Under the pieces are notes generated by a model. That model saw only the letters and a list, made by a program, of their open reading frames with translations, was not told the origin of the DNA and searched no databases. The translations under genes were made by a program, and so were the position numbers. A stretch of DNA of 64,000 nucleotides from Phanerochaete sordida (Eukaryota > Basidiomycota > Agaricomycetes > Polyporales > Phanerochaetaceae), in assembly GCA_019973155.2 (NCBI GenBank), contig BPQB01000049.1, forward strand, positions 1 to 64,000, written 5' to 3'. Below, piece after piece: positions 1-9,670 of this stretch. Numbering within the stretch: position 1 is the stretch's first letter; the number at the start of each line of letters is the position of its first letter.

Positions 1-299
1 ATATAGCTGGAAGGATGTATAATATCAGTGACAGTTCATTGCCATCAATATGTGTACCATACATGCTCAGATAAATGTTTCATCAAGTCCCTTGAAGTGA
101 ATTGCGTTATTTTTTGCAGCCACTGTAAATAGCACAGAGAGTGGACAAATAGTACAGAGATAGAATAAAAAGAGGGTGAATAGAAGTCAAATAGGAGTCA
201 AATAGAAGTTAAATATCAAATTACCCTCTGACAAATAGTGCTATCCACCTATTTCACCTATTTAGTACTATTTAGTACTTTTACGCATCAGAGGTTTTT
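1..299. other. AT-rich stretch without a gene; probable end of an AT-rich mobile element
   Basis: This stretch is very AT-rich and has no convincing reading frame. Its right end (about 235-307) contains TAGTACTATTTAGTACT-type words and runs into AGAGGTTTTTGCAGATGT (290-307). The exact reverse complement of those 18 bases lies at 2799-2816, and the AT-rich sequence beyond that point resembles this one in inverted orientation. I infer that this is the right end of another copy of the element described at 2800-3180, joined to the truncated gypsy element. Confidence 0.45.
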
Positions 300-304
300 G
301 CAGA

Positions 305-2345
305 TGTGGCTATGCCACCGGGGGAGTTATCACCCAGCTGGATCCAAACGACAAGCTCTGGCATCCTATCGCATCCCGCTCTCAGATGATGAGTCCTGCT
401 GAGCGCAACTACGATATCTGGGACCGTGAGATGCTAGCGATCATTGAGGCCCTGAAAGACTGGCGTCAGTTCCTCGAGGGTCTCCCCGAGCCCTTCGACA
501 TCTGGACGGATCACCAAAACCTCCAGTACTGGAAGACCGCCCAGAATCTCACACGCAGGCAGGCTCGCTGAGCTTGCTACCTCACCGAGTAGGACTTTCA
601 CATCGTCCACAAGCCCGAAAAGACCCATCTGATCGCCGATCCCCTCTCTCGGCCGTCCTCTCTCTACATCTCAGACGATGAGGATAACCGATCCCAGATT
701 GTGCTCAAGCCAGAGCAGTTTAAGATCGCAGCTACCGCAGTCTTTGCCAAGATCGCGCCGCTGAAGAAGCGCATCAGAGATAACTCCAACAAGAAGCAAG
801 AAGTCACCGACGCTCTACAGACGCTTCGCACCAAGGGCCCACACCGGCTCCAGAACTATACTCTCGAATGGGAAGAGCACGAAGGCCTTCTGTACTACAA
901 GGGCAAGCTCTACCTCCCAAACAGTCCTTCGCTGTGCAACGACATCATTCAGTCTTGCCACATTTCTCCAACGGCTGGACATCCCGGCAAACACGCCACG
1001 CTTGAACTGATCTCGCGCTACTATTGGTGGCCTCGCATATCCTTCGACATCGAGCGTTACATGCTGGGTTGCAATCAATGCCAGTGCTACAAGCCTGTGC
1101 CTCATCCCAAGGCTACGCTACAGCCGCAAGAAGTACCTCCCGGACCCTGGGAACACGTCGAAGTCGATCTCATCACTCAGCTCCCGCGCAACGTGAAGAC
1201 TAAGAGAGACTCTATCGCTGTCTACGTGGATCACCACTCAGACCAATGCCATCTCGTGCCCGTTGACTCTACAGTCACCGCCGAAGGCATGGCCGATGTC
1301 CACTACACCGATATCTTCCGTCTACACGGTCTCTCGCGCAAGATCTTCCCCGATCGTGGACCCCAGTTTGCCGCTCGCTACATGCGTGCCCTCTATAAAC
1401 GCCTTGGTATTCAGACCGGCTTGACCACCGCCTATCATCCTGAAGGCAATGGCAAGGTTGAGCGCAAGAACCAGGAAGTAGAGAAGTTGTTGCACCTCTT
1501 CGTCTCCCAGCGACAAGACAACTGAGTCGATTGGCTACCCATGGCAGAATTCGTGCTGAACTTGCACGTCTCCAGCGCCACTGGACGCACGCCTTTCGAA
1601 ATCGTTTACGGGTATACCCCGAACTTCACTATTCCCCCCGGGAAAGCACTCCAACATACCAGCGCTGGATGATCGTCTGGATTGTATGGCCCATATCCGC
1701 AAGAAAGCTGAAGCTGCCCTTCGCCAAACCAAACTCCGCATGAAAGAGGATTACGAGGCCGCAAAGAAACGCGCCCACGTCTTCAAGCCTGGAGATATGG
1801 TCTGGCTCAGCTTCAAGGACATCAAGGTCCATCAGCCCTCGCCCAAGCTCGGCCCACGTCAGCTTGGCCCGTTTAAGGTCCTCGAGAAAGTTGATGAACT
1901 CGACTACAAGCTTGAGCTTCCGCACTGGCTAAAGATTCACCCTGTCCTGCACGTCAACCGCCTCAGCCCGTGGCACGACCAGGGCGTCTCCAAGCCCCCA
2001 CCACCTAAGCCCGTCCAAGTCAACGGTGAGGAGGAGTACACCGTCGAGAAGATCCTCAACAGCCGCCTATTCCGTCGCCAACTCCAGTACAAAGTCCGCT
2101 GAAAGGGATACGGCGCTGTTGGTGACTCCTGGGAACCCGCTGCAAACCTCGACCATGCTTCTGCACTAGTCAAGAAGTTCCATCGCGAAAATCCTGAAGC
2201 TCCACGCAAACTCGCAGCTACGGACTTCGAGTCTCTGGCCGCCTCTTTTCGACCTTTCCACATGAAAACAGAATACTTCTACCTAGCACTGTACGATCGC
2301 GCCAAGGCCGATCTCACCTGGGAGGAGGGGCGCCACGCTTGAGCC
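305..2345 (+). pseudogene. Degraded gypsy pol: RNase H, integrase, chromodomain
   Basis: Read in order, the fragment shows the RNase H end (TGGV..., then MSPAERNYDIWDREMLA), an integrase HHCC zinc finger (about 957-1090), the catalytic core (VDLITQLP, FPDRGPQF, and the glutamate in GKVERKNQE) and a chromodomain (VEKIL...KGYG...SWEPA, about 2038-2190). In-frame TGA stops lie at 569, 1523 and 2099. Each sits where relatives have tryptophan (ARW-A, DDW-WLP, VRW-KGYG). A single frameshift lies near 1640-1650, between the integrase core and the IPALDDRL segment. A 5' portion is absent. The family assignment is secure; the protein cannot be made as one piece. Confidence 0.88.
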
Positions 2346-2379
2346 CTTGCGAGGACGCTTGATTTTAGGAGGTGGGTAA

Positions 2380-2799
2380 TGTCACGGATGTGACGGTCCT
2401 GCCCTATTTTTCGCCGATTTATTGCGATTTTCCCTGGTTTAATCCAGCGCTCGAGCAGCCCTCGACGCATCCGGAGTCATAGCCACCCAGGGCACGCGCC
2501 TGGCTCTAACGCCAGCGCTCCTGATGGCGCATCACACCACAGCCGCCAGCGTCCCCGACGCGCGTCACTGTCGGTCCATCACGTGTTCGAACAGGCCCAG
2601 GGCTCTGCGCGTAGCCTCGTGATCTCCCCAGGCCAAAACCATCATGCCTGATGACTCCCCGGACGCAGCCTCGCCGAAAGGCCCGGAATACTCAGCCACG
2701 CTGATGCATCTCCGACCTGTTTCGCCCTTCGATCCCAAGCGCTCTGAAACGCGCGCGACCTTCACATCACATGATTGCCTGGTCCGTGCGCAGCCCTCA
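2380..2799 (+). repeat. Gypsy 3' LTR, 420 bp
   Basis: The repeat begins TGTCACGGATGTGACG and ends CAGCCCTCA, giving the TG...CA termini of an LTR. A purine-rich tract precedes it directly. A second copy in reverse orientation lies at 3489-3908. The two copies have exactly the same length and differ at only about six positions that I can see by eye. An apparent reading frame at 2644-2838 is part of the LTR and recurs in the other copy; it is not a gene. Confidence 0.9.
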
Positions 2800-3180
2800 C
2801 ATCTGCAAAAACCTCTATGGCTAGTTAGTACTATTTAGCAGTAAATAGGGTAATAGATGCATAGGGGTATTTCATACCGTAGCAGATACTAATTGTGCTC
2901 CAATTGTACTCTAATTTTATACTCTAATTTGTTTCTATTTGATCTATTTGATTTTATTTCATTACTACTTGATCTATCTCATGTCAAAGAGCTAAAAAAA
3001 GATGATTAGGTAAATAGTAGTTCTATAAGATGGAAATGCTGTACAAAAAACAGCCAAATAGAGGAAAAGCAAGTAAAAAGTGCGTTTAACTATGAATTAA
3101 TCAGTGAAATGTTGATGAAGCAGTTAGCATGGGCTTATCTTCTGAATACACCTAATTAACATACGGGGTTTTTCCAGATG
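2800..3180. mobile_element. AT-rich MITE-like element with short inverted ends
   Basis: This roughly 380-bp AT-rich segment has no reading frame. It starts CATCTGCAAAAACCTC and ends GGGGTTTTTCCAGATG, a 16-bp imperfect inverted repeat with two mismatches. It lies exactly between the gypsy LTR and the foldback element. The 18 bases at its left edge, including the last LTR base, are the perfect reverse complement of 290-307, so a related end occurs at the left of the window. A nonautonomous DNA transposon is the simplest reading; I could not define a target-site duplication. Confidence 0.45.
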
Positions 3181-3490
3181 CAGTAGTATATATACCCCTG
3201 CTCCTGTAGCCTGTCTGTCATCTCGACCTCTTGGTCAATACGGACAGGTAAGTCTCCGTTGTATGGTAGTTTACTATGCTAATGTTATCTTGGTCAATAC
3301 GGACAGCTGAACAAGTTGTGCGTTAGCTGCGTAACTCGCTCCGCCGCGCCTCGTCGTCGCGCTCCCCGTTTGTTGTCCCTCGTGCGGCGTTTGTACTCTC
3401 GGTCCGCAACAGCTGGGACTTACCTGTCCGTATTGACCAAGAGGTCGAGATGACGGACAGGCTACAGGAGCAGGGGTATATATACTACTG
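3181..3490. mobile_element. Foldback/MITE element with 74-bp terminal inverted repeats
   Basis: Positions 3181-3254 and 3417-3490 are reverse complements of each other with one mismatch, and both start CAGTAGTATATATACCCC. The central part (3270-3410) recurs as a direct repeat at 3925-4065. The words TTGGTCAATACGGACAG recur four times in both orientations. There is no coding capacity. The right end overlaps the end of the solo LTR by two bases (TG). The class is uncertain: the long inverted repeats fit a foldback element or MITE. Confidence 0.65.
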
Positions 3491-3908
3491 AGGGCTGCGC
3501 ACGGACCAGGCAATCATGTGATGTGAAGGTCGCGCGCGTTTCAGAGCGCTTGGGATCGAAGGGCGAAACAGGTCGGAGATGCATCAGCGTGGCTGAGTAT
3601 TCCGGGCCTTTCGGCGAGGCTGCGTCCGGGGAGTCATCAGGCATGATGGTTTTAGCCCGGGGAGATCACGAGGCTACGCGCAGAGCCCTGGGCCTGTTCT
3701 GACACGTGATGGACCGACAGTGACGCGCGTCGGGGACGCTGGCGGCTGTGGTGTGATGCGCCATCAGGAGCGCTGGCGTTAAAGCCAGGCGCGTGCCCTG
3801 GGCGGCTATGACTCCGGATGCGTCGAGGGCTGCTCGAGCGCTGGATTAAACCAGGGAAAATCGCAATAAATCGGCGAAAAATAGGGCAGGACCGTCACAT
3901 CCGTGACA
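3489..3908 (-). repeat. Solo LTR of the same gypsy family, reverse orientation
   Basis: This is a 420-bp copy of the LTR at 2380-2799 on the minus strand, starting TGTCACGG at 3908 and ending CCCTCA at 3489. No internal retroelement sequence adjoins it, so it is a solo LTR or a rearranged end. No 5-bp duplication flanks it (left ACTAC, right CCAGC), which argues for later rearrangement. With the 3' LTR it forms a large inverted repeat across about 1.5 kb. Confidence 0.85.
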
Positions 3909-3924
3909 CCAGCTTGTGACTTAG

Positions 3925-4065
3925 AATACACTGCTAATATTATATTGGTCAATACGGACAGCTGAAGAAGTTGTGCATTAGCTGCGTGACTCGCTCCGCT
4001 GCGCCTCGTTGTTGCGCTCCCCGTTTGTTGTCTCTCGTGCCGCGTTTGTACCCTCGGTCCGCAAC
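3925..4065. repeat. Partial second copy of the foldback-element core
   Basis: This 141-bp stretch aligns at a constant offset of 655 bases with 3270-3410, with roughly 85-90% identity by eye. It lacks the long inverted ends. Its right edge (about 4065) is where CxC5-like coding similarity on the minus strand stops, so this element appears to have truncated that gene. Confidence 0.7.
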
Positions 4066-4261
4066 CATGGAGCATCATGCTTGCGAAATGCTCACAGAGC
4101 CGTGTGAAGATGAAGTAGTGCTGCGAGACTTGAACGTAATTGAGCAAGTGAGTGTAGTACGTTTGGGTGGCTTGCTCATGAACGTAGTAGTCTGCGTAGT
4201 AGCATGTGTTGCAAACTGGAATACTAGTTGTCAGCGTACTATGCACAAGTATCAGAGTGTA

Positions 4262-4284
4262 GAGAGCGTTAAAGCTCGTCACGA
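4262..4284 (+). repeat. hAT left target duplication and terminal inverted repeat
   Basis: GAGAGCGT (4262-4269) is the target duplication and TAAAGCTCGTCACGA (4270-4284) the left terminal repeat. Both match the right end at 7692-7714 without mismatch. Confidence 0.92.
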
Positions 4285-6069
4285 GTCACCCGTGACTCGA
4301 TCCGGAGCCGCATTGGCAGGTACTCGCGGCCAAAACTTCGCAACCTGGATCCGCGCGGATCCTCTTCCCACGGGTCACCGGGAGCCGCGGGTCGGGTACC
4401 TGCAGGTTGATGGCTCACCCACAGGTCCAATGTAGGTCATTTTGATTCAACAAGTACTTGTTTTTGTAGTGTACATAGCGTCCATAACATACTACATACA
4501 TTTGGTACTGTAGGAAGAGCCGAGCGTGCACAATAAAGGTGACGACGGCGCGCGCGCTGCAGCGCGAGCAGCGCGCACGGTGAAGGGTCCCCCGGGTCCG
4601 GGTATCCAGGGTCCTATAGCGTCGTCGAAGCGCGAGGCCGCCACATCGTCAAATACTTCCCGCCTGGGCATCTTCGCCGTCGTTCACACAGATAATATAG
4701 TGTGGTAACTGTTTATTCTCGTAGTATTCTACCCTGGCTGTGCTAACACCCTACGAAGAGCTCCCAGCAGACTCCGAGTCTGACTCGGCCGGCCCCAGAT
4801 CGTCTGAGGAGTCTGAAACCGTACGCAGTGACGGCAGTGAGCTGTCAGAGTCGTACTCCTCGTTGTTGGCTATGGCAGTCGAGGTGGGATTTGAGGCCGC
4901 CGGGGCTGTAGCAGCGCAGTCGGGCACGGAAGCTGCAGCCCGTGTCGACGTCGCAGCAGGTGCCTGACTGGGTGCGGGTGCGCCGGGAGTGGAGGCTTCG
5001 GCTGCGGCATCGACGATGGCAGCAAGGCGTGTGAGGGGGACCTTGATTGCGGACGCCTAGAGCATTGCAGTGTCAGCTGGTAAGCAGTGAGAAACAGAAA
5101 GGACGACGTACCGGCATCACTGGCGGTGCACTCTCGGCGACGCGCAGCCGTTCACCAGCATCGCGCAAGGGCGGCAGTAAGTGGGGTGAGATTTGTTGCG
5201 CAATATACGGGATATAGAGCTTCAGGAGAAGGGTCCTCCACATCTTTGCGAGTCCTGGCAGCCGCGTGCGAGCTTTGGCGGTGTGTGCATCAAGGGTAAT
5301 CTATGATGATGGTCAGCTGAGCAGAACACGAGCTCCCGCAGCCCTGAGACTTACATGTATCGGTTCCGCACCTGGTATACACACCTCAAGGGTGTGTGAG
5401 TCGTCTGGGCCACAATCAGGCCCGGACGGCTTCTGTGTGACCTTGACAGATGGCCGTGGGATATCACGAGCATCGACCACCCAGATAAAGTTGTCAGTCA
5501 TTGCGGCGAGCAGAATGAGAGTACAACTCACCTATACGCTGCCCTCGTCTTATATCCTACCATGCACGACGTCTTCAGCCTCCTGCCAGACGGACGACCG
5601 AGTGCAGCGGCTGCTTACACAGAGCGATGGCATGCTCGGGCCGCGCCTTGCACCCTCGCACATGCCAGCCATCTCATCTCCATCTTGATAAGGAGGGCGG
5701 GGCGATGTCGAGAACAACCTGCAAGGCAACGGGTGAGTTAGGAAAGCGTGGGTAAAGCGATGAGGCCTTCGTTAGGCAGCCTCGAGAGCACATCCGCGGA
5801 GTTTGAAAACGCTGATCAAACTCCGCAGGTTCACTTCGAACCATCTCACTGACCGTCTTTCACAGTGCATACCGCCTTCACCGGTGTCTACCTGCTCGCG
5901 TTTAACGTGCGCATGTGGTAGACGCAGGTGGCGGGCGAGAACGGTGGCGGCAAGAGGTAATTGTGGGCGCGCAACTGCAGGCGCCCGTCAACCATCTGCC
6001 TGCCGCCGAGCGTACCTGAGGGTGCCCAGCGGAAGCAAAATGGCACCCTCAACTTGGCCTTGCCCTACG

Positions 6070-7308
6070 CCCAAATGCGCTGTCGTACGACTCTCGCAAA
6101 TTGCTCCGATGGAATTCGCTCGCCGAGGCTATCAAGCGTGGCCTCGAGCTTTGCGCTGCTCTCGACTACATGCTCACCATGAGCAAGTACACTCGGGGCA
6201 CCACCGACCTGCGCCACCTCCGCCTGTCGCCAGAAGAATGGGAGCTGCTGGAGCAGCTGTTCAGCATCCTCGTGGTACGTCTCACTAGTCATATCTGCTA
6301 GCATTCCGTGCTGACTTTGCTTCTCAGAACTTCTTGAAGGCAACTCAACGCGTCTCGAAGACCACCGTCCCACTCTTGCATGAGGTTATCATCCTCATCG
6401 ACATCCTCACGACCTGTCTCAAGAACGCCGTTGCCAACACCAACTTTGTCTTGCCTGTGCGCATGCCAAGCGCGCGGCTTGAAGATGGTCCACAAGTACT
6501 ACAGCAAGACTGACGAGTCCGTAATGTACCATGTCGCAATGAGTATGCGTCCTCTTATTCTACATTACCCTTTTGCTAACATCATATACAGTGCTTCACC
6601 CTCGATACAAGCTCGATTACTTCCGCCGCTAGAGCTGGGAGGCCGACTGGGTGGACGAGGCGCGCCACCTCCTTCGGGATCAGTACAACCGGCACTATGA
6701 GCCTGCCGACATTGTGCCCGTGCCTCACACAGCGTCTCAGGTACGATAAACAGCTGTGTCTCATTAATTCAATATCTAATCTACTTCAACCACAGGCTTC
6801 CGAGGACGCCGACGAGTTCTTCATGGAAATCGACAGTTTCCATGCTGGCTCGGTCTGCTCCGACCCGATCAGCGAGTACCTCGACTCGCCCACCCTCTCG
6901 CAAGTCGACCACCCTATAAAGTACTGGCTCGGTCAGCGTACGGCCGGCCATCCCCTTGCACAGATGGCCTTGGATTTCCTGTCGGCGCCCGCGGCCTCGA
7001 CCGACGTTGAGCGCGTGTTCTCGCGCGGTGGGCTGACGGTGTTCAAGCGTCATCATGCCTTGTTCGACAAGTCGATGCATGCGTCGACTGTTCTTGGGTC
7101 TTGGGCGGCGGTTTCTGGTCTCATTCTAGAGGCGGAGGTTGAGGAGGTGTTCCGCAAGAAGGCGAAGCAGGCGAAGCAGGCGAAGCAGGCGAAGCAGGCG
7201 AAGCAGGCGAAGCAGGCGAAGCAGGCGAAGCAGGCGAAGCAGGCGAAGCAGGCGAAGCAGGTGAAGAAGGGTGGCGTAGTCTACATCTCTAGCGACGATG
7301 ACGAGTAG
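6070..7308 (+). pseudogene. hAT transposase, C-terminal half, disabled
   Basis: Exons can be traced: LLRWNSLAEAIKRG...LSPEEWELLEQLF (to about 6274), then FLKATQRVSKTTVPLLHEV (from 6328), HKYYSKTDESVMYHVAM (to about 6543), VLHPRYKLDYFRR (from about 6592), and the hATC dimerisation region with DFLSAPAASTDVERVFSRGG (6796-7308). Introns of about 50-55 bp separate them. Two lesions are visible: a frameshift at about 6460-6475, and a TAG stop after LDYFRR (6630-6632) where relatives have glutamine. The N-terminal half (4500-6070) has open stretches but no BED-finger or catalytic motif that I could place. The protein ends in a long AKQ repeat followed by SSDDDE. Confidence 0.8.
7162..7260 (+). repeat. 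11 perfect tandem copies of a 9-bp unit (GCGAAGCAG)
   Basis: Eleven exact head-to-tail copies encode an (Ala-Lys-Gln) repeat near the C-terminus of the hAT transposase. The perfect identity of all copies indicates recent slippage. The repeat keeps the frame and adds a basic tail just before an acidic C-terminus. Confidence 0.97.
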
Positions 7309-7691
7309 TGGGGCGGTAGATAATGTCCTGTATTGTTACGTCTACAAATGCGACTCGTTTCTGCTATCTTTCGTATGTGTGTGTGTGTGTGCTCTACGTC
7401 GTGCGCGATGACATTGCGTCACTCAACCTAGTCAACGCCTGAGACTGAGACCCCAGACACCTAAGACCGTGAGGCATGGGCGTCGCCGGCATTGCCCCTT
7501 CCACACCGCGAGTCCTGGCCCACGACTTGCCACGAGTCCCCAGCAAGTACCTGGGCCATGACCTGTGGTGACACAAGGCTCGACCCGGACCTGCTGGTGA
7601 ACCGTGGGAACAGGTGAGCTGGATCCGCGGGTGGGCATACCCACGGATGTTCTCACGGTTCTTACCTGGTGTACTTGCGGGTGAGCCGGAG

Positions 7692-7714
7692 TCGTGACGA
7701 GCTTTAGAGAGCGT
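7692..7714 (-). repeat. hAT right terminal inverted repeat and target duplication
   Basis: TCGTGACGAGCTTTA (7692-7706) is the reverse complement of the left terminus and is followed directly by GAGAGCGT (7707-7714), the second copy of the target site. Confidence 0.92.
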
Positions 7715-8280
7715 ACAGCGACAATACAAGGACATTGCAAACCCGGGAAGGGTCCCAAAGCCATGTCTCAACATGGTTGCCAAGTGTGAAAGATGTGCGG
7801 ACAGCTCGCGGGGTCAAAAATCGCCATTAGGGAGCAATTGCTTGCAATCTAAGCAGACCCGGGTCGGTGGGTACACGTTACAGAAGGCTAAGGAACAGAG
7901 GAGATAGGAATTCCTAGCTAAGGAGTGCACTTACATAGCTGAAGACCGAGTCCATATTTCAGGAATAGCGGGATGAGGTGTGCGGCTTGCCTCATCTTGT
8001 CATCTCGTGTACTGGCAGCTGCGTGCTGCCAAACATCGAGGCGGAATGCATGCCAAAGATGCTTGATCGCTTTATTCGACACACCAACAGACAGCACCGG
8101 GAAGTTCTGAACGTTGACTGGGAGGGTCGCAGGTGGGTCTGGTGTGTAGGACGTCTGAGCATAGGCGATCATTGGCTTCAGATACCTCGCGAGGGCAAGA
8201 AAGAGCTCAACACGAGGCAGCTCCAGGCCTGACAAGAGAGGATTCCCGGTCAGTGCCAGCAGAAGCTCAGAGACGAGCAT

Positions 8281-9670
8281 GGTGGCGGTGGTGATGGTGT
8301 AAAGCTTATGATATTGCTACATGGCTACTCTACAAGCGGCGGCGGCGATGGTCAAAGTGTCGCAACACTTTCGGGCGGGGCATAGTGGCGGCCATGTGGT
8401 CTAGGTGGCGGGTGGTATTGCTCCCGGCACGCTGGATGGCCGAGGGCTCATGCAAAATCCCACGCAGGCACCTCAGGGCTCACGGGTGGGGCGGGCGCTC
8501 GAGGGCTCACGCTGGGCTCTGAGCCGGGCTCATAGCCTGCACGTCCAGTTGATTCGATATTCTGGTACAATCTGTCTTCGAGCTGCCTATTGACAGTGAC
8601 GTAACCCTCAACTCCACCTCAAAGGCTGTGTCCATGCTGAGCAGCGCTTAATACGAGGACCCCGGACACCCAAGACCCACAAGGCCCATGGGTTAGGATG
8701 AGATTTGGGTTGAAATCATTCACTACTCATGTAGAAGGACAGGCTGATGTCTTGTCAGGCTGTATAGTAGAAGATGTGCTCATATTGTGTGCAGATAGCA
8801 TAAATTCCATGTTCATATACCTGACAAAGGAAGAAATCGTGCCCGCCGAGCAGAGCTCCGGCCCGTTTCCCGCCTAGTGTATTCATTGTCCAGACAAAGA
8901 CAGCCCCGGAGAGCCAAGCATGAAAGAAAACAAAGATCATAGGCCACGACGTACCGCCGGGCCACCCTTCCAAACATGCAAGCGAGTAGCATCGCCACCA
9001 CCCCAAGGGCCACGATCATTGACCGTCCAGCCATCCGCCTGCCCTGCAACAGGCGGGGGATCCCGAGTTGTGCCAGCCGGCTCACACCAGCTAGCAAAGG
9101 AAAATCCGCGCATGGAAGCCTTCCCTGCGAGAGGGAGAGGCGAAGGTGCCAGGAAGGCACAGCAGGGCACGCTGCGTTGGCTCCTCCAGCTCGGGGTTGT
9201 CTTGCAGCGTCGGGCTCCGCAAGACCAGGGCCGCACAGCGGCTCACCGGGTCTTGGGACCTCGATCGGGGGAATTTTTGTGGGGGGGGGGTGGCGATGCG
9301 AAGGCTGGAGGCGTTGGACAGCGCGGGCGTCTAACGAGGGATGGTGGTGGTCTGAGGTCCGAAAGGTGTGGAGGGGGCAAATTGACTCTCAAAACTACTC
9401 TGAGTGGCTACGTATATAGTTCATATGGTGCGCAATCTATCCCGCACGTCAAAACGAGACCACGCGTACAATAGAATATCTAGTGGACGCTCTTGGCTAA
9501 GGTTTCCGAGATTTTGATTAAATACAGTAACTGAATCGAAGCCTTTTTCTCAAATCACGTGACAAATAACTCGCGTGTTGAGCGCCACGCGCGCGACGCG
9601 GTTCAAGTTGGTACTGCGTGGTAAGGTGAGTGTGGTTACTCATCTTGATCTCTATACTCATCGTCCAAAG
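8281..9670. other. Gene-poor transition between the transposon nest and the gene-dense region
   Basis: No gene is supported here. Four GGGCTCA words are spaced through 8444-8532. At 8648-8685 a stretch resembles the hAT sub-terminal sequence at 7447-7480 (GACCCC-GACAC-C-AAGACC), so a small hAT remnant is possible. A run of ten G lies at about 9283-9292. CACGTG occurs at 9555-9560, about 110 bp upstream of the next gene. A minus-strand hydrophobic reading frame (8813-9160) is listed among the rejected items. Confidence 0.6.

Larger units (their letters stand above)
300..2799 (+). mobile_element. 5'-truncated Ty3/gypsy chromovirus with 3' LTR
   Basis: This is the 3' part of a Ty3/gypsy retrotransposon: RNase H, integrase and a C-terminal chromodomain, then a purine-rich tract (about 2366-2376) and a 420-bp LTR (2380-2799). 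The 5' LTR, gag, protease and most of reverse transcriptase are missing; homology starts inside RNase H at about 300. The chromodomain places it in the chromovirus branch, whose integrases favour heterochromatin (family knowledge). The coding region carries three in-frame stops and one frameshift, so it is dead. Its left boundary coincides with the end of an AT-rich repeat, consistent with deletion or nested insertion. Confidence 0.9.
4270..7706 (+). mobile_element. hAT-superfamily DNA transposon, 3,437 bp, with perfect TIR and TSD
   Basis: The element starts TAAAGCTCGTCACGA and ends with its exact reverse complement (15 bp). It is flanked on both sides by GAGAGCGT, an 8-bp target duplication as expected for hAT transposons. 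The interior encodes a transposase whose C-terminal dimerisation region is recognisable (6783-7308). The transposase frame is broken, so the element is non-autonomous now, although its ends look intact. It sits inside a CxC5-like gene on the other strand. Confidence 0.9.
4066..8280 (-). pseudogene. CxC5-like (KDZ-associated cysteine cluster) gene split by an hAT insertion
   Basis: The likely ATG is at 8280 in good context (CCACCATG). The first exon runs to about 7943 and encodes a helical segment with the LPVNVQNF signature seen in CxC5 proteins. A probable intron (gtaagtgc at 7942 to an AG near 7850) leads to a decayed second exon ending at 7707. The frame resumes beyond the hAT element, from 4269 down to about 4066, with VCNTCYYADYYVHEQA, TYYTHLLNYVQ and LCEHFASMMLHG, all typical of the CxC5 core. 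Fusing the sequence across the 8-bp target duplication restores one reading frame there. It is cut again at about 4065 by the foldback-element copy, so the C-terminus is missing. CxC5 genes usually neighbour KDZ transposases; none is in view. Confidence 0.72.

Noticed and set aside
566..2105. Selenocysteine or stop-codon read-through at the pol TGA codons
   Set aside because: Fungi lack selenoprotein machinery in general and no SECIS is visible; TGG-to-TGA mutation explains all three.
2644..3644. Paired small reading frames starting MPDDSPDAASPKG on both strands
   Set aside because: They are the same piece of the two LTR copies in opposite orientations, not genes.
7375..7392. GT dinucleotide run as a functional repeat
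   Set aside because: Only about eight units; ordinary microsatellite inside the hAT element.
8813..9160. Minus-strand hydrophobic reading frame, possible small membrane protein
   Set aside because: One hydrophobic stretch after a Met (around 9030) looks like a signal anchor, but no family is recognisable, exon boundaries are arbitrary, and the region borders transposon remnants.
8920..9474. 184-residue plus-strand reading frame
   Set aside because: Composition is Gly/Arg/Pro-rich and it contains the poly-G run; no domain or homology pattern, and no ATG context.
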